Part shown: piece after piece, positions 52,779 through 62,111 of the stretch
Layout: the number at the start of each line of letters is the position of its first letter
How positions within the stretch are numbered: position 1 is the first letter of the stretch
Assembly: GCF_029714285.1 (NCBI RefSeq)
Contig: NZ_CP121662.1
Location: 2,108,001 to 2,172,000, forward strand
DNA length: 64,000 nt
Source of the DNA: Rhizobium sp. CB3090
GTDB lineage: Bacteria > Pseudomonadota > Alphaproteobacteria > Rhizobiales > Rhizobiaceae
Direction: 5' to 3'
Made by a program: the position numbers and the translations under genes
The notes under the pieces: model-generated
Database searches by the model: none
Told to the model about the DNA's origin: nothing
What the model saw: the letters and a program-made list of their open reading frames with translations, nothing else

Positions 52779-53936
52779 ATGTTCCAGACGGCATTCACCC
52801 TCACCCTCACTCAATTCGCGCGCACCCTTAGCCTCCCCGAGCGGCTGCAGCGCTCGCCGTTACGCAATCTCACCCTGGAGGCTCTCCGCCAGCGCAACAC
52901 TGCTCTCGATGCGCTGTTTTATGACGTCAAGGTCATCACCCCGGAAGAAGCCTTCTATCTCAGCGGCTCGTTGGCGGCAGAAGGCTCGATCATGGTCGTG
53001 CCGCCGAGCGGCGGGGCTCAGATCGTTCTCTGCGAAACGCTGGAGGAGTTCGCGCTTCGCGGCGGTGGCGATGCCAAGGCACTGGCCGTCGCAGGCATCG
53101 GCGGCTCCGCCCTTGGTGCTGCCGCCTTCGCCCGCAATGTCGCCGACGCGATCGGCGCGCCGGTCGCCGCCGTCGTCTCCGGATATGGTCTGGCCGACAT
53201 CGTCACCGAGGCGTTTGGCGGTCACTTCTTCTTCGGCCATCTGAGAGGTCTGCGGCCCCTCTTCGAAATGCTGGACGACTTTGCCGGACGGCCGCAATTC
53301 GGAGCCACCGACAAGAATGACAGCGAAACGGCAGCGCGCACCAGCCTCGACACCAGAACCGTGCGCGCACTTCTCGCCGATCCTCGCTTCTCCTTCCGCC
53401 TGCTGGCCGGACACTCGAAAGGCGACCTGGTCATTTCGGCCGCTCTTCACGAACTCTGCAAGCAGGATCAAGTCCGGGCCGCGACATTGGCGGAGAGATT
53501 GAAGATCGTCACCATCGGCGCCCGCATCGCCATGCCGCCGATCTTTTCCGACGTCGTCGATGTCATCGGCGAATGGGACTGGTTCGGTGAGATGAACTCC
53601 AGGCCGTTCATTTCGACCGATCAGCGCATTCCGCATGCCTGGCACCACACCAACACGGATTTGGCCGGCCATCTGCCTGTCACCGCCGTACTCAAAAATA
53701 TCCTGGCCACAGCCCCGATTTCCGAGGAGACTCAAGCGGCGCCGGTCTTGCATGCCGTAGCCGAGCCGGGGGCATCGACAGCAGAAACCGCCGTCCCGCC
53801 GTCCTCGGGGCGTCCGATGCGGCGGCCGGCAACGATCGATAAGATCAGGGAAGCCTTTTCGGAAAAAACGTTGCCCGACATCCCGCCGAGGCAACACGAT
53901 CGATCCGGTGAAATGCAGCCGCCGAAACCGCATTAA
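52779..53936 (+). CDS. Conserved hypothetical protein with GHSKG motif (alpha/beta-hydrolase-like)
   Basis: This 385-residue protein contains a Gly-His-Ser-Lys-Gly element (LLAGHSKGDLVISAALHEL, about 208-226) that matches the GxSxG nucleophile elbow of lipases and other alpha/beta hydrolases. A downstream DVVDVIGEWDWFGEMNS and the HAWHHTNTDL His could supply the rest of a triad. No signal peptide is seen. The last 75 residues are Pro-rich and probably disordered. GAGGTGACCC precedes the start. I know of no assigned function. Confidence 0.72.
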   Translation: MFQTAFTLTLTQFARTLSLPERLQRSPLRNLTLEALRQRNTALDALFYDVKVITPEEAFYLSGSLAAEGSIMVVPPSGGAQIVLCETLEEFALRGGGDAKALAVAGIGGSALGAAAFARNVADAIGAPVAAVVSGYGLADIVTEAFGGHFFFGHLRGLRPLFEMLDDFAGRPQFGATDKNDSETAARTSLDTRTVRALLADPRFSFRLLAGHSKGDLVISAALHELCKQDQVRAATLAERLKIVTIGARIAMPPIFSDVVDVIGEWDWFGEMNSRPFISTDQRIPHAWHHTNTDLAGHLPVTAVLKNILATAPISEETQAAPVLHAVAEPGASTAETAVPPSSGRPMRRPATIDKIREAFSEKTLPDIPPRQHDRSGEMQPPKPH

Positions 53937-54146
53937 AATCAGTACTCCGCAATTATTGTCTCGATATGTCGTTCGCAGTGTTGGACGGCAGGCCTTCACA
54001 GGCATATAATCTTTAGCCGGCAAGCAAATTGCCGCCCGCTCACTAGACAGCTTTAAGCGCTGAAATCCATGCCTTTTCAGTGACTTCCACTCGATTTCCG
54101 ACACAAGTTGAAACATGACGGCATGAGAAAGATATAAAAAGACGAC

Positions 54147-55790
54147 ATGGAATCCACCGTCGTGATGATCAATTTGTTCGGGGCTGTTGCTTTACTGCTA
54201 TTCGGCCTCGCACAGGTGAAGGATGGTGTGTCGCGCGCCTTCGGCGCCAAACTCAGAACCGGTCTTGCCAGCGGCACGCGTGGCAGGCTCCGCTCCTTCA
54301 CCTCTGGCTTTTTGGCGACGGTCGCACTGCAAAGCTCGACCGCAACGGCGCTGATGATCGCTTCTTTCGTGGAGCGTGATCTCGTCTTGCCGAGCATGGC
54401 GCAGATCGTGCTGCTTGGCGCCAATGTCGGCACCGCGGTGACGGCCTGGATCGTCGCGACGGGCATTGAATGGCTGTCACCACTGATCATTCTCGTCGGC
54501 ATCGTGCTCTACCGCCGCTCATCCACCACCAAACAGGGCGCGGGTGCGGCGCTGATCGGCATCGGCCTGATGCTGCTATCACTGCAATTGCTGAGCCTCG
54601 CTACCGCGCCGATGCGACAGTCGCCGGCGCTTGCCGCCTTCATTGGCCTGCTCGACGGCGCCCTGCCCGTGGCTTTGATCTTTTCGGCTGTACTCGCCTT
54701 CGTCTCGTCGTCCAGTCTTGCCATGGTCGTGCTGATCCTGTCGCTCGCTTCCACCGGCATTCTCTCCCCGGCCCTGACGGTCGCGCTCGTTCTCGGCGCC
54801 AATCTCGGCGGGGCGATCCCGCCGGTCATGGCAACCCTCTCCGGCCCCGCCACTGCCCGACGGGTGACGCTCGGCAATCTGATCGTGCGCACCATCGGCT
54901 GTCTCATCGTCCTGCCTTTTGCGGGCTATATCGGCGAGTGGATGCAGGCCCTGCATTTTTCGCCGGCCAAGTTGCCGGTCGACGTGCACCTGCTCTTCAA
55001 TATCGCCCTCGCGCTTTGTGCCTGGCCCTTCTCCTCCTTGCTGTCGAAAACGATGCAGCGGATCGTGGCCAACGATCCGCAAGCCGAAGATGGACCGAAA
55101 TATCTAGATCACAACGCGCTCAACACGCCGGTCGTCGCACTTGCTAGCGCAACGCGCGAGGTTCTGGGCGTCGGCGACCTCATCGAGCGCATGCTGATCC
55201 GCACGGAAAACGCCTTCAACAACAATGATCTGGCACCTCTGAGAGAAATCGCAGTTCTGGAAAAGCGCGTCGACCGGATCCAGCAAGAAGTGAAGATCTA
55301 TCTCTCCAAGCTCGGGCGCGAAGGATTGGACGACGAAAACGGCCGCCGCTCGATCGTTATCATCGACTATGCCATTAACCTCGAGCATATCGGTGACATC
55401 ATCGAAAAAGGCCTGGCCGAGCAGGTGGCGAAGAAGATCGGCAAAGGCCTGACCTTCTCGGACGATGGCTATCAGGAGCTGCAGAGCCTCTTCAACCTGA
55501 CGATCGACAATCTGCGCATCGCCCAGACCATCTTCGTCACCCGCGATTTCAACCTCGCTCGCCAACTCATGGAGGTGAAGGTCGACGTTCGCCGGCTGGA
55601 GAAACAATCCGCCGAGCGTCACCTCGAACGCCTGCGCGACGGCCGCATTGACAGCCTGCAGACCAGCTCGCTACACCTCGATATGCTGCGCGACCTGAAG
55701 CGCATCAATGCCCACATCGTCTCGGTGGCGCATCCGATCCTGGATGAGAGCGGGCTGCTGATCGAGAGCCGGCTGCGAAACACGCAATAG
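54147..55790 (+). CDS. Na/Pi cotransporter family protein with PhoU-like tail
   Basis: This 547-residue protein has two Na/Pi cotransport repeats (about 5-145 and 165-305) with the duplicated QSSTATALM (TVALQSSTATALMIASFVE) and SSSSLAMVVLIL signatures and GANVGTAVTAW/GANLGGAIPPV. A cytoplasmic helical PhoU-like domain follows (about 340-540). The family moves phosphate with sodium or acts as a phosphate-responsive regulator. It stands alone between the GHSKG gene and the VOC gene. Confidence 0.9.
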   Translation: MESTVVMINLFGAVALLLFGLAQVKDGVSRAFGAKLRTGLASGTRGRLRSFTSGFLATVALQSSTATALMIASFVERDLVLPSMAQIVLLGANVGTAVTAWIVATGIEWLSPLIILVGIVLYRRSSTTKQGAGAALIGIGLMLLSLQLLSLATAPMRQSPALAAFIGLLDGALPVALIFSAVLAFVSSSSLAMVVLILSLASTGILSPALTVALVLGANLGGAIPPVMATLSGPATARRVTLGNLIVRTIGCLIVLPFAGYIGEWMQALHFSPAKLPVDVHLLFNIALALCAWPFSSLLSKTMQRIVANDPQAEDGPKYLDHNALNTPVVALASATREVLGVGDLIERMLIRTENAFNNNDLAPLREIAVLEKRVDRIQQEVKIYLSKLGREGLDDENGRRSIVIIDYAINLEHIGDIIEKGLAEQVAKKIGKGLTFSDDGYQELQSLFNLTIDNLRIAQTIFVTRDFNLARQLMEVKVDVRRLEKQSAERHLERLRDGRIDSLQTSSLHLDMLRDLKRINAHIVSVAHPILDESGLLIESRLRNTQ

Positions 55791-55921
55791 CTGGTTCAGT
55801 TCCCCGTCTCTTATGGTTTGATTTTGTTCAACAATAAAGCGACTTCCCTCGCCATTACATTATCGCCACTTTAGAAGCCTATGTTGTAGGGCATCCACAG
55901 ATGACAGATGGAGGAAACGTC

Positions 55922-56332
55922 ATGCGTCTGGATGCCTATCTGATCTTTGACGGCGATTGCCGGCAGGCCCTCCAGTTCTACCACCGATGCCTTGGCGGCG
56001 AACTGACTATCATGGACTACAGCCATCCGAATGTGGCGAGCCAAACGCCGGAACACTGGCGCGAGAAAGTCATGCATGCAAGGCTGACGGTCGGCGACGC
56101 GGTCCTGATGGCCTCTGACGGCAGGCCAGGTGAAACCGGCAAGAAATATGGCTTCTCGGTCTCCGTTCAAATCGACAGCGCGGAAGAAGCGGAGAAGCTG
56201 TTTGCGGCATTGCAGGAAGGCGGCACGGTGACGATGCCCATCGATGAAACCTTCTGGGCGGAGCGGTTCGGCATGCTGGTCGACAGGTTCGGCGTGCCGT
56301 GGATGATCAATTGCCAGCGTTCGACCGCCTGA
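55922..56332 (+). CDS. PhnB-like VOC-family protein
   Basis: This 136-residue protein has the paired beta-alpha-beta-beta-beta fold of vicinal oxygen chelate proteins: RLDAYLIFDGDCRQALQFYHRCLGGEL, then HARLTVGDAVLMASDG and a closing FWAERFGMLVDRFGVPWMINC. This is the PhnB/YjdN subgroup, whose metal dependence and substrates are unclear. The start at 55922 is chosen for GGAGG seven bases upstream; ATG at 55901 adds seven residues. Confidence 0.87.
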   Translation: MRLDAYLIFDGDCRQALQFYHRCLGGELTIMDYSHPNVASQTPEHWREKVMHARLTVGDAVLMASDGRPGETGKKYGFSVSVQIDSAEEAEKLFAALQEGGTVTMPIDETFWAERFGMLVDRFGVPWMINCQRSTA

Positions 56333-56347
56333 AGACATTCCGCCGGT

Positions 56348-56608
56348 TCAATCTGCGGACGGCAGGCGACGCATGGTGAATTCGATGCGGTCGCCTTCCA
56401 CCTGTCGCCAGCTTTCGACTTCGGTCCAATAGGCGGCTTTCGGAAATTCGTCGAACCACTCGCGCGCCTTAGCGCGCGCTTCCGGGCGACTGAGACAAAA
56501 AGTCTCGCGGACAAAATCACCTTTTGCGCCGGTGGGCTTTTCCTGCCGGTAACGTGATATTCTGCGTCTCAACCCGTCAAGGGGCGGCGGTCCGGGTATT
56601 TTCATCAT
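56348..56608 (-). CDS. Small conserved hypothetical protein
   Basis: This protein of 86 residues is basic at the start (GLRRRISRYRQEKPTGAKGD) and has a RPEARAKAREWFDEFPKAAYWTEVESWRQVEGDRIEFTMRRLP second half. GCGAGG lies five bases before the first of two adjacent ATGs (56608 and 56605). No signal or membrane segment is seen. It is divergent from hemF. I recognise no characterised family. Confidence 0.72.
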   Translation of the reverse strand: MMKIPGPPPLDGLRRRISRYRQEKPTGAKGDFVRETFCLSRPEARAKAREWFDEFPKAAYWTEVESWRQVEGDRIEFTMRRLPSAD

Positions 56609-56777
56609 GAAACCTCGCCTTCGAGAGGGAAGATAATACCGCATTTGGCAATTTGCGAGTCGATTCTCCGGCGGACCCGGCGCGCTGGTGACGATGCGAT
56701 GATGCTGATATTCAAACCGGGAATCGACACTACGAGAATCGCGGGCCTATAGCGGCCCGCATTGCCGGAGAACATGC

Positions 56778-57689
56778 ATGGAACGACCGGAACTTCCCAA
56801 GGGGCTGCCCGAGGACATCGAAGAAAAGAAAGAAGCGGCAAAGGGCTGGTTTGAAAGCCTGCGGGACGCGATCTGCGCCCAGTTCGAACAGTTGGAGGAC
56901 GAGCTTGCCGGCCCCCTCTCCGATCAGGAGCCGGGGCGCTTCATCGCCAAGGATTGGCTTAGGGAGAACGGTGAAGGCGGCGGTGGACGCATGTCGATCA
57001 TGGAAGGCCGCGTCTTCGAAAAAGTCGGCGTTCACACGTCCACCGTTTACGGCGAATTCTCATCTGATTTCCGCAGCCAGATTCCGGGCGCCGAAGAGGA
57101 TCCGCGTTTCTGGGCCTCCGGCCTGTCGCTGATCGCCCACCCCGTCAATCCGAATGTCCCGACCGTACATATGAATACGCGGATGGTGGTGACGACCAGC
57201 CATTGGTTCGGCGGCGGCGCCGACCTGACGCCGGTGCTCAACCGGCGGCGCACGCAGGAAGACCCCGACAGCGTCCTCTTCCATCGCGCGATGCAGATTG
57301 TCTGCGATCGTCATACGGTTGCAGACTATCAGCGCTATAAAACATGGTGCGACGATTACTTTTATTTGAAGCATCGTAACGAACCGCGTGGCATCGGCGG
57401 CATTTTCTTCGACTGGCTGCATTCTGGGGAGGAGGCAGGCGGTTGGGACGCCGATTTCGCGTTTACGCGCGATGTCGGACGTGCATTTTCCATGGTCTAC
57501 CCGCGGATCGTGCGCTCGAATTTCAATGAAGTATGGTCCGAGGAGGATCGTGACGAACAATTAATTCGTCGCGGGCGCTATGTGGAGTTCAATTTGCTGT
57601 ACGATAGGGGTACAATATTCGGGTTAAAAACGGGAGGCAACGTAGAGTCGATTTTATCGTCCTTGCCACCCGTCGCGCGTTGGCCATAG
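56778..57689 (+). CDS. hemF: Oxygen-dependent coproporphyrinogen III oxidase
   Basis: This 303-residue enzyme converts coproporphyrinogen III to protoporphyrinogen IX using O2 in haem synthesis. Conserved blocks are [25 protein letters not shown] (about 70-94), [54 protein letters not shown], and the C-terminal [35 protein letters not shown]. The length matches the family. It likely supports the haem-rich respiration seen in petABC. Confidence 0.96.
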   Translation: MERPELPKGLPEDIEEKKEAAKGWFESLRDAICAQFEQLEDELAGPLSDQEPGRFIAKDWLRENGEGGGGRMSIMEGRVFEKVGVHTSTVYGEFSSDFRSQIPGAEEDPRFWASGLSLIAHPVNPNVPTVHMNTRMVVTTSHWFGGGADLTPVLNRRRTQEDPDSVLFHRAMQIVCDRHTVADYQRYKTWCDDYFYLKHRNEPRGIGGIFFDWLHSGEEAGGWDADFAFTRDVGRAFSMVYPRIVRSNFNEVWSEEDRDEQLIRRGRYVEFNLLYDRGTIFGLKTGGNVESILSSLPPVARWP

Positions 57690-57779
57690 AATGGCAAATG
57701 CTAATAAACAAAAACCCCTAAAGTAGTTCGGAGGAGTACCGAGGTTAGGTAATGCTCGTTTCAATCGGAGGAGGTTGTA

Positions 57780-58058
57780 ATGGCAGTACAGAATCAAGTG
57801 GCAGAAACCGCGAATGAAAGAAAACTTTCACGCGCAGTTGATACGCCGGAATTCGTAGTCCGGCTGGCTGAAGACATGAGGATCAGAAGCGGGTCGGATC
57901 TGCCACTCTCCTGCTTCATCGAGCAGGTGAGAATGCAATTGGCTGGCAAGTCGCCAAGCGACGTCGCCCGCTTCGTATCCGACCGCCCGGCAAGGCAGAC
58001 GCCCATTCCGAAGTATCAATCTTCGGATTGCTTCAAATCCTGGGCCATGCCGGATTGA
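57780..58058 (+). CDS. Small hypothetical protein
   Basis: This frame encodes 92 residues behind a strong GGAGGAGG ribosome site seven bases upstream. It is helical and charged (DTPEFVVRLAEDMRIRSGSDLPLSCFIEQVRMQLAGKSPSDVARFVSD) with two cysteines and a basic tail. No signal or membrane segment is present, and I recognise no family. A GC hairpin follows at 58073-58101. Confidence 0.65.
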   Translation: MAVQNQVAETANERKLSRAVDTPEFVVRLAEDMRIRSGSDLPLSCFIEQVRMQLAGKSPSDVARFVSDRPARQTPIPKYQSSDCFKSWAMPD

Positions 58059-58072
58059 TATCCCGCAAGCAT

Positions 58073-58101
58073 CGTCCGGCAGGGTGGAGGCCTTGCCGGA
58101 C
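58073..58101. terminator. GC-rich hairpin between two small genes
   Basis: GTCCGGCAGGG pairs with CCTTGCCGGAC around a short loop. There is no immediate T run, so it may be a weak terminator or a processing signal between the two small genes. Confidence 0.45.
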
Positions 58102-58190
58102 GTCCGAAACCTTTCCCCACCTTTTGCGTTTTGACCTTCAGGCCGTTTGGAGTGAAGTCTTTCATAGCGTCAAAATATCAGGAGGCAGAT

Positions 58191-58376
58191 ATGCGACTGT
58201 TCGAATGTGGTACTTTGGTACCCGGCTGCGACTGGCACACTCGGGCCAATGACGATGCGGAAGTGGTTCGCCGCGCTGTCGAGCACATGCGCAACACCCA
58301 CGGCGAAACGATCATCCGCGAAAACATGATCGACAATATCAAGGCCCGCATTCGCGACGAAGCAAGCGCCGCCTGA
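58191..58376 (+). CDS. DUF1059-type small protein
   Basis: This 61-residue protein matches the DUF1059 family of predicted small metal-binding proteins: MRLFECGTLVPGCDWHTRANDDAEVVRRAVEHMRNTHG, with Cys6, Cys13 and His16 and a later His as possible ligands. AGGAGG lies six bases before the ATG. The function is unknown. It faces the 3' end of cca. Confidence 0.8.
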   Translation: MRLFECGTLVPGCDWHTRANDDAEVVRRAVEHMRNTHGETIIRENMIDNIKARIRDEASAA

Positions 58377-58393
58377 TCATCAGACCATAACCA

Positions 58394-59650
58394 TCAGGGC
58401 TCGATCAATTCCTTGAGCCGGGCGAGAAGAGCCGCCCGGTCCATGGCGAAGTTGCCGTCGACCCATTGTTGCTCGAGTTTACCCAGAATCTCGCCAACCC
58501 TTGGCCCCGCGCTCACTCCGGCGGCCAGAGCATCTGCGCCGTTGACTGGAAAGACCGGCTTCTTCCAGCGTGTCGTCCGCTCCAGCAACTTGCCGAGCCG
58601 TGCAGCGCGTGCCATCTCCTCGAAATCGCCTTCTGCTTTGCCCCGCGCAACGGCAAGCGACAGCTTAAGCCGGGTGGCAATGCCGGATGCATCGTGGCGA
58701 TAGAGCAAGCGATCGAAGGCTGCCTCAGACACGTCATCCTTGATGCTGGGTGCATTTGCCCAGTCCTGCAAATAGGCGGCTTCCGCCTTCGACAGCCTGA
58801 GCCGTTCGCCAAGCTTTGCCAGTCTTGCGGCATCCGGAGGCACGATGGCGGCCAACCGCAGCAGCGGATCGGGCGTCCAGCCGAGCGCCTGTTCCGTGGC
58901 CACAAGCGCCGGAATGGCATCGATACCCCACCTTTCGGTCTCCGGCAGCACCTCGGTCAAAATCCCGACCTGCCGCATCCAGAGCAACGCTCGCGCTGGA
59001 TCCTTGGCCGCAAGCAGCTTCTTCATTTCCGACCAGATACGTTCGGCCGAAAGCGCCGCGATCTTCGACCGCGCCGCTGCACAGGCGCGCAATCCGTCCG
59101 CGTCCGGTCTTCCACTGCCGTAATAGGCGAAAAAGCGGAAGAAACGCAGAATCCGCAGATGATCCTCGGCAATCCGCGTCGCCGCGTCACCGATGAAGCG
59201 GATATTGCGGCGCTCCAGATCGGCGAGCCCGCCGACCATATCGACGACCGTACCATCGGCAGAGGCATAGAGCGCGTTGATCGTGAGATCGCGCCGTTCG
59301 GCATCAGCCTGCCAATCATCGCTGAAAGCCACCCGAGCGCGGCGGCCATCCGTTTCAACATCGTGCCGCAAAGTCGTGATTTCGAAAGGCTTTCCGTCGA
59401 CGACCAGCGTCACTGTCCCATGCGCGATGCCCGTCGGCACCGCCTTGATGCCGGCGGCAACGGCCCTCTCGACGACGGTTTCGGGCAGCAATGTCGTAGC
59501 GATATCGATATCGGCAACCGCTAGCCCGAGCAGACTATTGCGCACGGCTCCGCCGACGATACGCCCCTCGCCGCCATCGGCATTCAGCAACGCCAGCACC
59601 CGCTGCAGCGCGCCGTCCTGGAACCAGGCCTCATCGGCGATGGAGGTCAT
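58394..59650 (-). CDS. cca: CCA tRNA nucleotidyltransferase
   Basis: This 418-residue class II polymerase adds or repairs the 3' CCA of tRNAs. It has the nucleotidyltransferase motif GRIVGGAVRNSLLGLAVADIDIAT with catalytic Asp pair DID (about 47-49), the template element RDLTINALYASADG, and RFFRFFAYYGSGRPD. The C-terminal helical body binds tRNA. Its start ATGA overlaps the stop of the upstream NUDIX gene, as expected of the DUF1285-NUDIX-cca operon. Confidence 0.94.
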   Translation of the reverse strand: MTSIADEAWFQDGALQRVLALLNADGGEGRIVGGAVRNSLLGLAVADIDIATTLLPETVVERAVAAGIKAVPTGIAHGTVTLVVDGKPFEITTLRHDVETDGRRARVAFSDDWQADAERRDLTINALYASADGTVVDMVGGLADLERRNIRFIGDAATRIAEDHLRILRFFRFFAYYGSGRPDADGLRACAAARSKIAALSAERIWSEMKKLLAAKDPARALLWMRQVGILTEVLPETERWGIDAIPALVATEQALGWTPDPLLRLAAIVPPDAARLAKLGERLRLSKAEAAYLQDWANAPSIKDDVSEAAFDRLLYRHDASGIATRLKLSLAVARGKAEGDFEEMARAARLGKLLERTTRWKKPVFPVNGADALAAGVSAGPRVGEILGKLEQQWVDGNFAMDRAALLARLKELIEP

Positions 59651-60282
59651 GAATAGAGCCTTTCGTAAAGTGTGCGGATAATGCCGGCGGTAATTCCCCA
59701 GATCATACGCGGGCCATAGGGCATGCGGTAGAAATGCCGTTCCATCCCCTGCCAGACCATGCTGTCGGTCACATGATGGCCGGGGTCCATGAGGAAGGAG
59801 AGCGGCACTTCGAAAGCATCCTCGACTTCGGTGGGATTGAGAGCCAGTTCGAAGCCTGGCTTGACCACCGCGAGGATCGGCGTGATGCGGAAACCGGTCG
59901 CAGCCAGATAATACGGCAATCGGGCTACCGGCTCGATGAAAACATCCGCCAATCCGATCTCTTCGCCGGCCTCACGGACGGCTGCCATTTCCGGCGAAGC
60001 ATCCTCCGGATCGATGGTGCCGCCGGGAAAGGCGATCTGGCCGGAATGCTTGCGCAATGTCGAGGTGCGCAGCGTGAAGATGACATTGGCGTCGTCGCCA
60101 TCGTCCACCACAGGCACCAGCACCGCGGCATCGCGCAGTTTCAGGCCTTCGACCTGTAAAATCGTATCCGGATTAAGCGCATGGTCGCCATGGTCGCGCC
60201 AGGCGAGCTCGATCGGGCCGCCGCTCTGATTGAGCGCACGGCGCCGGAATTCGGCGGCGGAATAAAGCGGAAATTCGCTCAT
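59647..60282 (-). CDS. NUDIX hydrolase (CoA pyrophosphatase type)
   Basis: This 211-residue NUDIX enzyme has the full box GGTIDPEDASPEMAAVREAGEEIGL (Gx5Ex7REUxEExGU) at about 90-112 and a preceding RTSTLRKHSGQIAFP, typical of the CoA-diphosphatase subgroup. The probable substrate is CoA or a related dinucleotide. It overlaps both neighbours by four bases and is therefore translationally coupled between the DUF1285 gene and cca. Confidence 0.9.
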   Translation of the reverse strand: MSEFPLYSAAEFRRRALNQSGGPIELAWRDHGDHALNPDTILQVEGLKLRDAAVLVPVVDDGDDANVIFTLRTSTLRKHSGQIAFPGGTIDPEDASPEMAAVREAGEEIGLADVFIEPVARLPYYLAATGFRITPILAVVKPGFELALNPTEVEDAFEVPLSFLMDPGHHVTDSMVWQGMERHFYRMPYGPRMIWGITAGIIRTLYERLYS

Positions 60283-60902
60283 CGCGTCAACGCGTCCAAT
60301 TCGGCGACCGGCATGATCGGAAAGATCGTGCCGCCCGAGCGCACGCAGAACATTTCGCGACCGGCGATCACCACGGTCTCGCCAAGTTCGACGAGATCGT
60401 ACATCACCGCGCGCGTTACCAGCGCCTCCAGCCGCCCGCGGACGTGCAGATAGGGTTTCAACTCGTCGTTCTCGCCGCGGATGACGAAGCGGATCGGATG
60501 TTCCCTGCCCGCCTCGACGACATCGCCGACATTGGTGCGGAACGTTAGCACCCGCTTGCCCTCACGCTCGGTCACGCTCATTTCGACGGCGATGAAGGGC
60601 GCGTCGACGACGCGGATGCCGACCTTTTCCACAGGCGTGACGAGATAGGTCTTCTCATCCGCATCCCTGCGCAGCACTGTCGAAAACAGCCGGACGAGCG
60701 GCGCACGGCCGATCGGCGTTCCCATATAGAACCAGGTGCCGTCAGCACGGATTTCCATGTCGATATCGCCGCAAAACGGGGGATTCCAGCGGTCGACGGG
60801 CGGAAGGCTTTTCTTGCGTCCGCCGGCATCTCCGGCCGCGCGCGAAATCAGCGCAGCCAGACTTGCCGCATCGCTCGCCTCTCTGATTTCCTCGGTTGCC
60901 AT
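60279..60902 (-). CDS. DUF1285 domain protein
   Basis: This 207-residue protein belongs to the DUF1285 family: PPVDRWNPPFCGDIDMEIRADGTWFYMGTPIGRAPLVRLFSTVLRRD, then LVTPVEKVGIRVVDAPFIAVEM. The fold is beta-rich and its role is unknown. It is the first gene of a run with the NUDIX and cca genes and is divergent from moxR. Confidence 0.87.
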   Translation of the reverse strand: MATEEIREASDAASLAALISRAAGDAGGRKKSLPPVDRWNPPFCGDIDMEIRADGTWFYMGTPIGRAPLVRLFSTVLRRDADEKTYLVTPVEKVGIRVVDAPFIAVEMSVTEREGKRVLTFRTNVGDVVEAGREHPIRFVIRGENDELKPYLHVRGRLEALVTRAVMYDLVELGETVVIAGREMFCVRSGGTIFPIMPVAELDALTR

Positions 60903-61070
60903 TCTTCCGTCCCGGTTTGTGCTTAGTTACGAATACGGCCGTCTCTCACGAGATAGTCATTCGAAACGTGCTTGTCAGCCATCTTCACGGCGATAAGTTC
61001 TATTGATTATGGGCCAAATGTGTAAGGTCTGCGAATCGCGCGTACCGTTTTACAGCCGTTGGAGTCCGAA

Positions 61071-62084
61071 ATGGGCATGATCAAATCAACCGAAACAAGC
61101 CTCGACGACCAGGCCATTATCGCATCCGCCGAACAGGCGTTGAAAGATATAGCCTCCATACGCGCCGAAGTCTCCAAGGTCATCTTCGGCCAGGAAAGCG
61201 TCGTGGAGAACACGCTTCTTGCCGTACTGGCCGGCGGCCATGCGCTGCTCGTCGGCGTGCCCGGCCTTGCCAAGACCAAGCTGGTGACCACGCTCGGCGC
61301 CGTTCTCGGCCTTGCCGCCAATCGCGTCCAGTTTACCCCGGACCTGATGCCGTCTGATATTCTCGGTTCGGAAGTCATGGACCAGGATGAAACCGGCCGC
61401 CGCTCCTTCCGCTTCGTCAAGGGGCCGGTCTTCGCGCAATTGCTGATGGCCGACGAGATCAACCGCGCTTCACCGCGTACGCAATCGGCGCTGCTGCAGT
61501 CCATGCAGGAATATCACGTCACCATCGCCGGGCAGCGCTACGATCTGCCGGCACCGTTCCATGTTCTCGCGACCCAGAACCCCCTGGAACAGGAAGGCAC
61601 TTATCCGCTGCCGGAGGCGCAGCTCGACCGCTTCCTGCTGCAGGTCGATGTCGATTATCCGGAGCTTGCGGATGAGCGCAAGATCCTGCTTGAAACCACG
61701 GGCCTCGGAGAAGCGACGCCGCATGCCGTGATCGATGCCAAGCGATTGATGGAAATCCAGAAGCTGATCCGCCAGATGCCGGTCAGCGACGGCGTCGTCG
61801 ACGCCATCCTGTCGCTGGTGCGTTCCGCGCGCCCCGGCCAAGGCAATGAAACGACCGACAAGCATGTCGCCTGGGGTCCTGGTCCGCGCGCCGGCCAGGC
61901 GATGATGCTCTGCGCCCGCGCCCGTGCGCTTTATGAAGGCCGGCTTGCGCCGTCGCTCGACGATGTGCATGCGCTCGCCGAGCCGGTGCTGGAACATCGC
62001 ATGGCGCTGACCTTCGCTGCCCGTGCCGAAGGCATGTCGGTACGAGACGTGATCGCAGGGCTGATCAAGCGATCGAGATCGTAA
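61071..62084 (+). CDS. MoxR-family AAA+ ATPase
   Basis: This 337-residue AAA+ chaperone has Walker A GVPGLAKTKLV (about 64-74), Walker B LLMADEINRASPRTQSALL, sensor 1 TQNP (ATQNPLEQEGTYPLPEAQLDRF), and a C-terminal lid. MoxR ATPases work with DUF58 and von Willebrand-type partners on membrane or metal-protein maturation. The start at 61071 follows GGAG by six bases. It heads the moxR-DUF58-DUF4159 group. Confidence 0.93.
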   Translation: MGMIKSTETSLDDQAIIASAEQALKDIASIRAEVSKVIFGQESVVENTLLAVLAGGHALLVGVPGLAKTKLVTTLGAVLGLAANRVQFTPDLMPSDILGSEVMDQDETGRRSFRFVKGPVFAQLLMADEINRASPRTQSALLQSMQEYHVTIAGQRYDLPAPFHVLATQNPLEQEGTYPLPEAQLDRFLLQVDVDYPELADERKILLETTGLGEATPHAVIDAKRLMEIQKLIRQMPVSDGVVDAILSLVRSARPGQGNETTDKHVAWGPGPRAGQAMMLCARARALYEGRLAPSLDDVHALAEPVLEHRMALTFAARAEGMSVRDVIAGLIKRSRS

Positions 62085-62111
62085 CCCAGGATGTCAAGGA
62101 GAGTATAGCGC

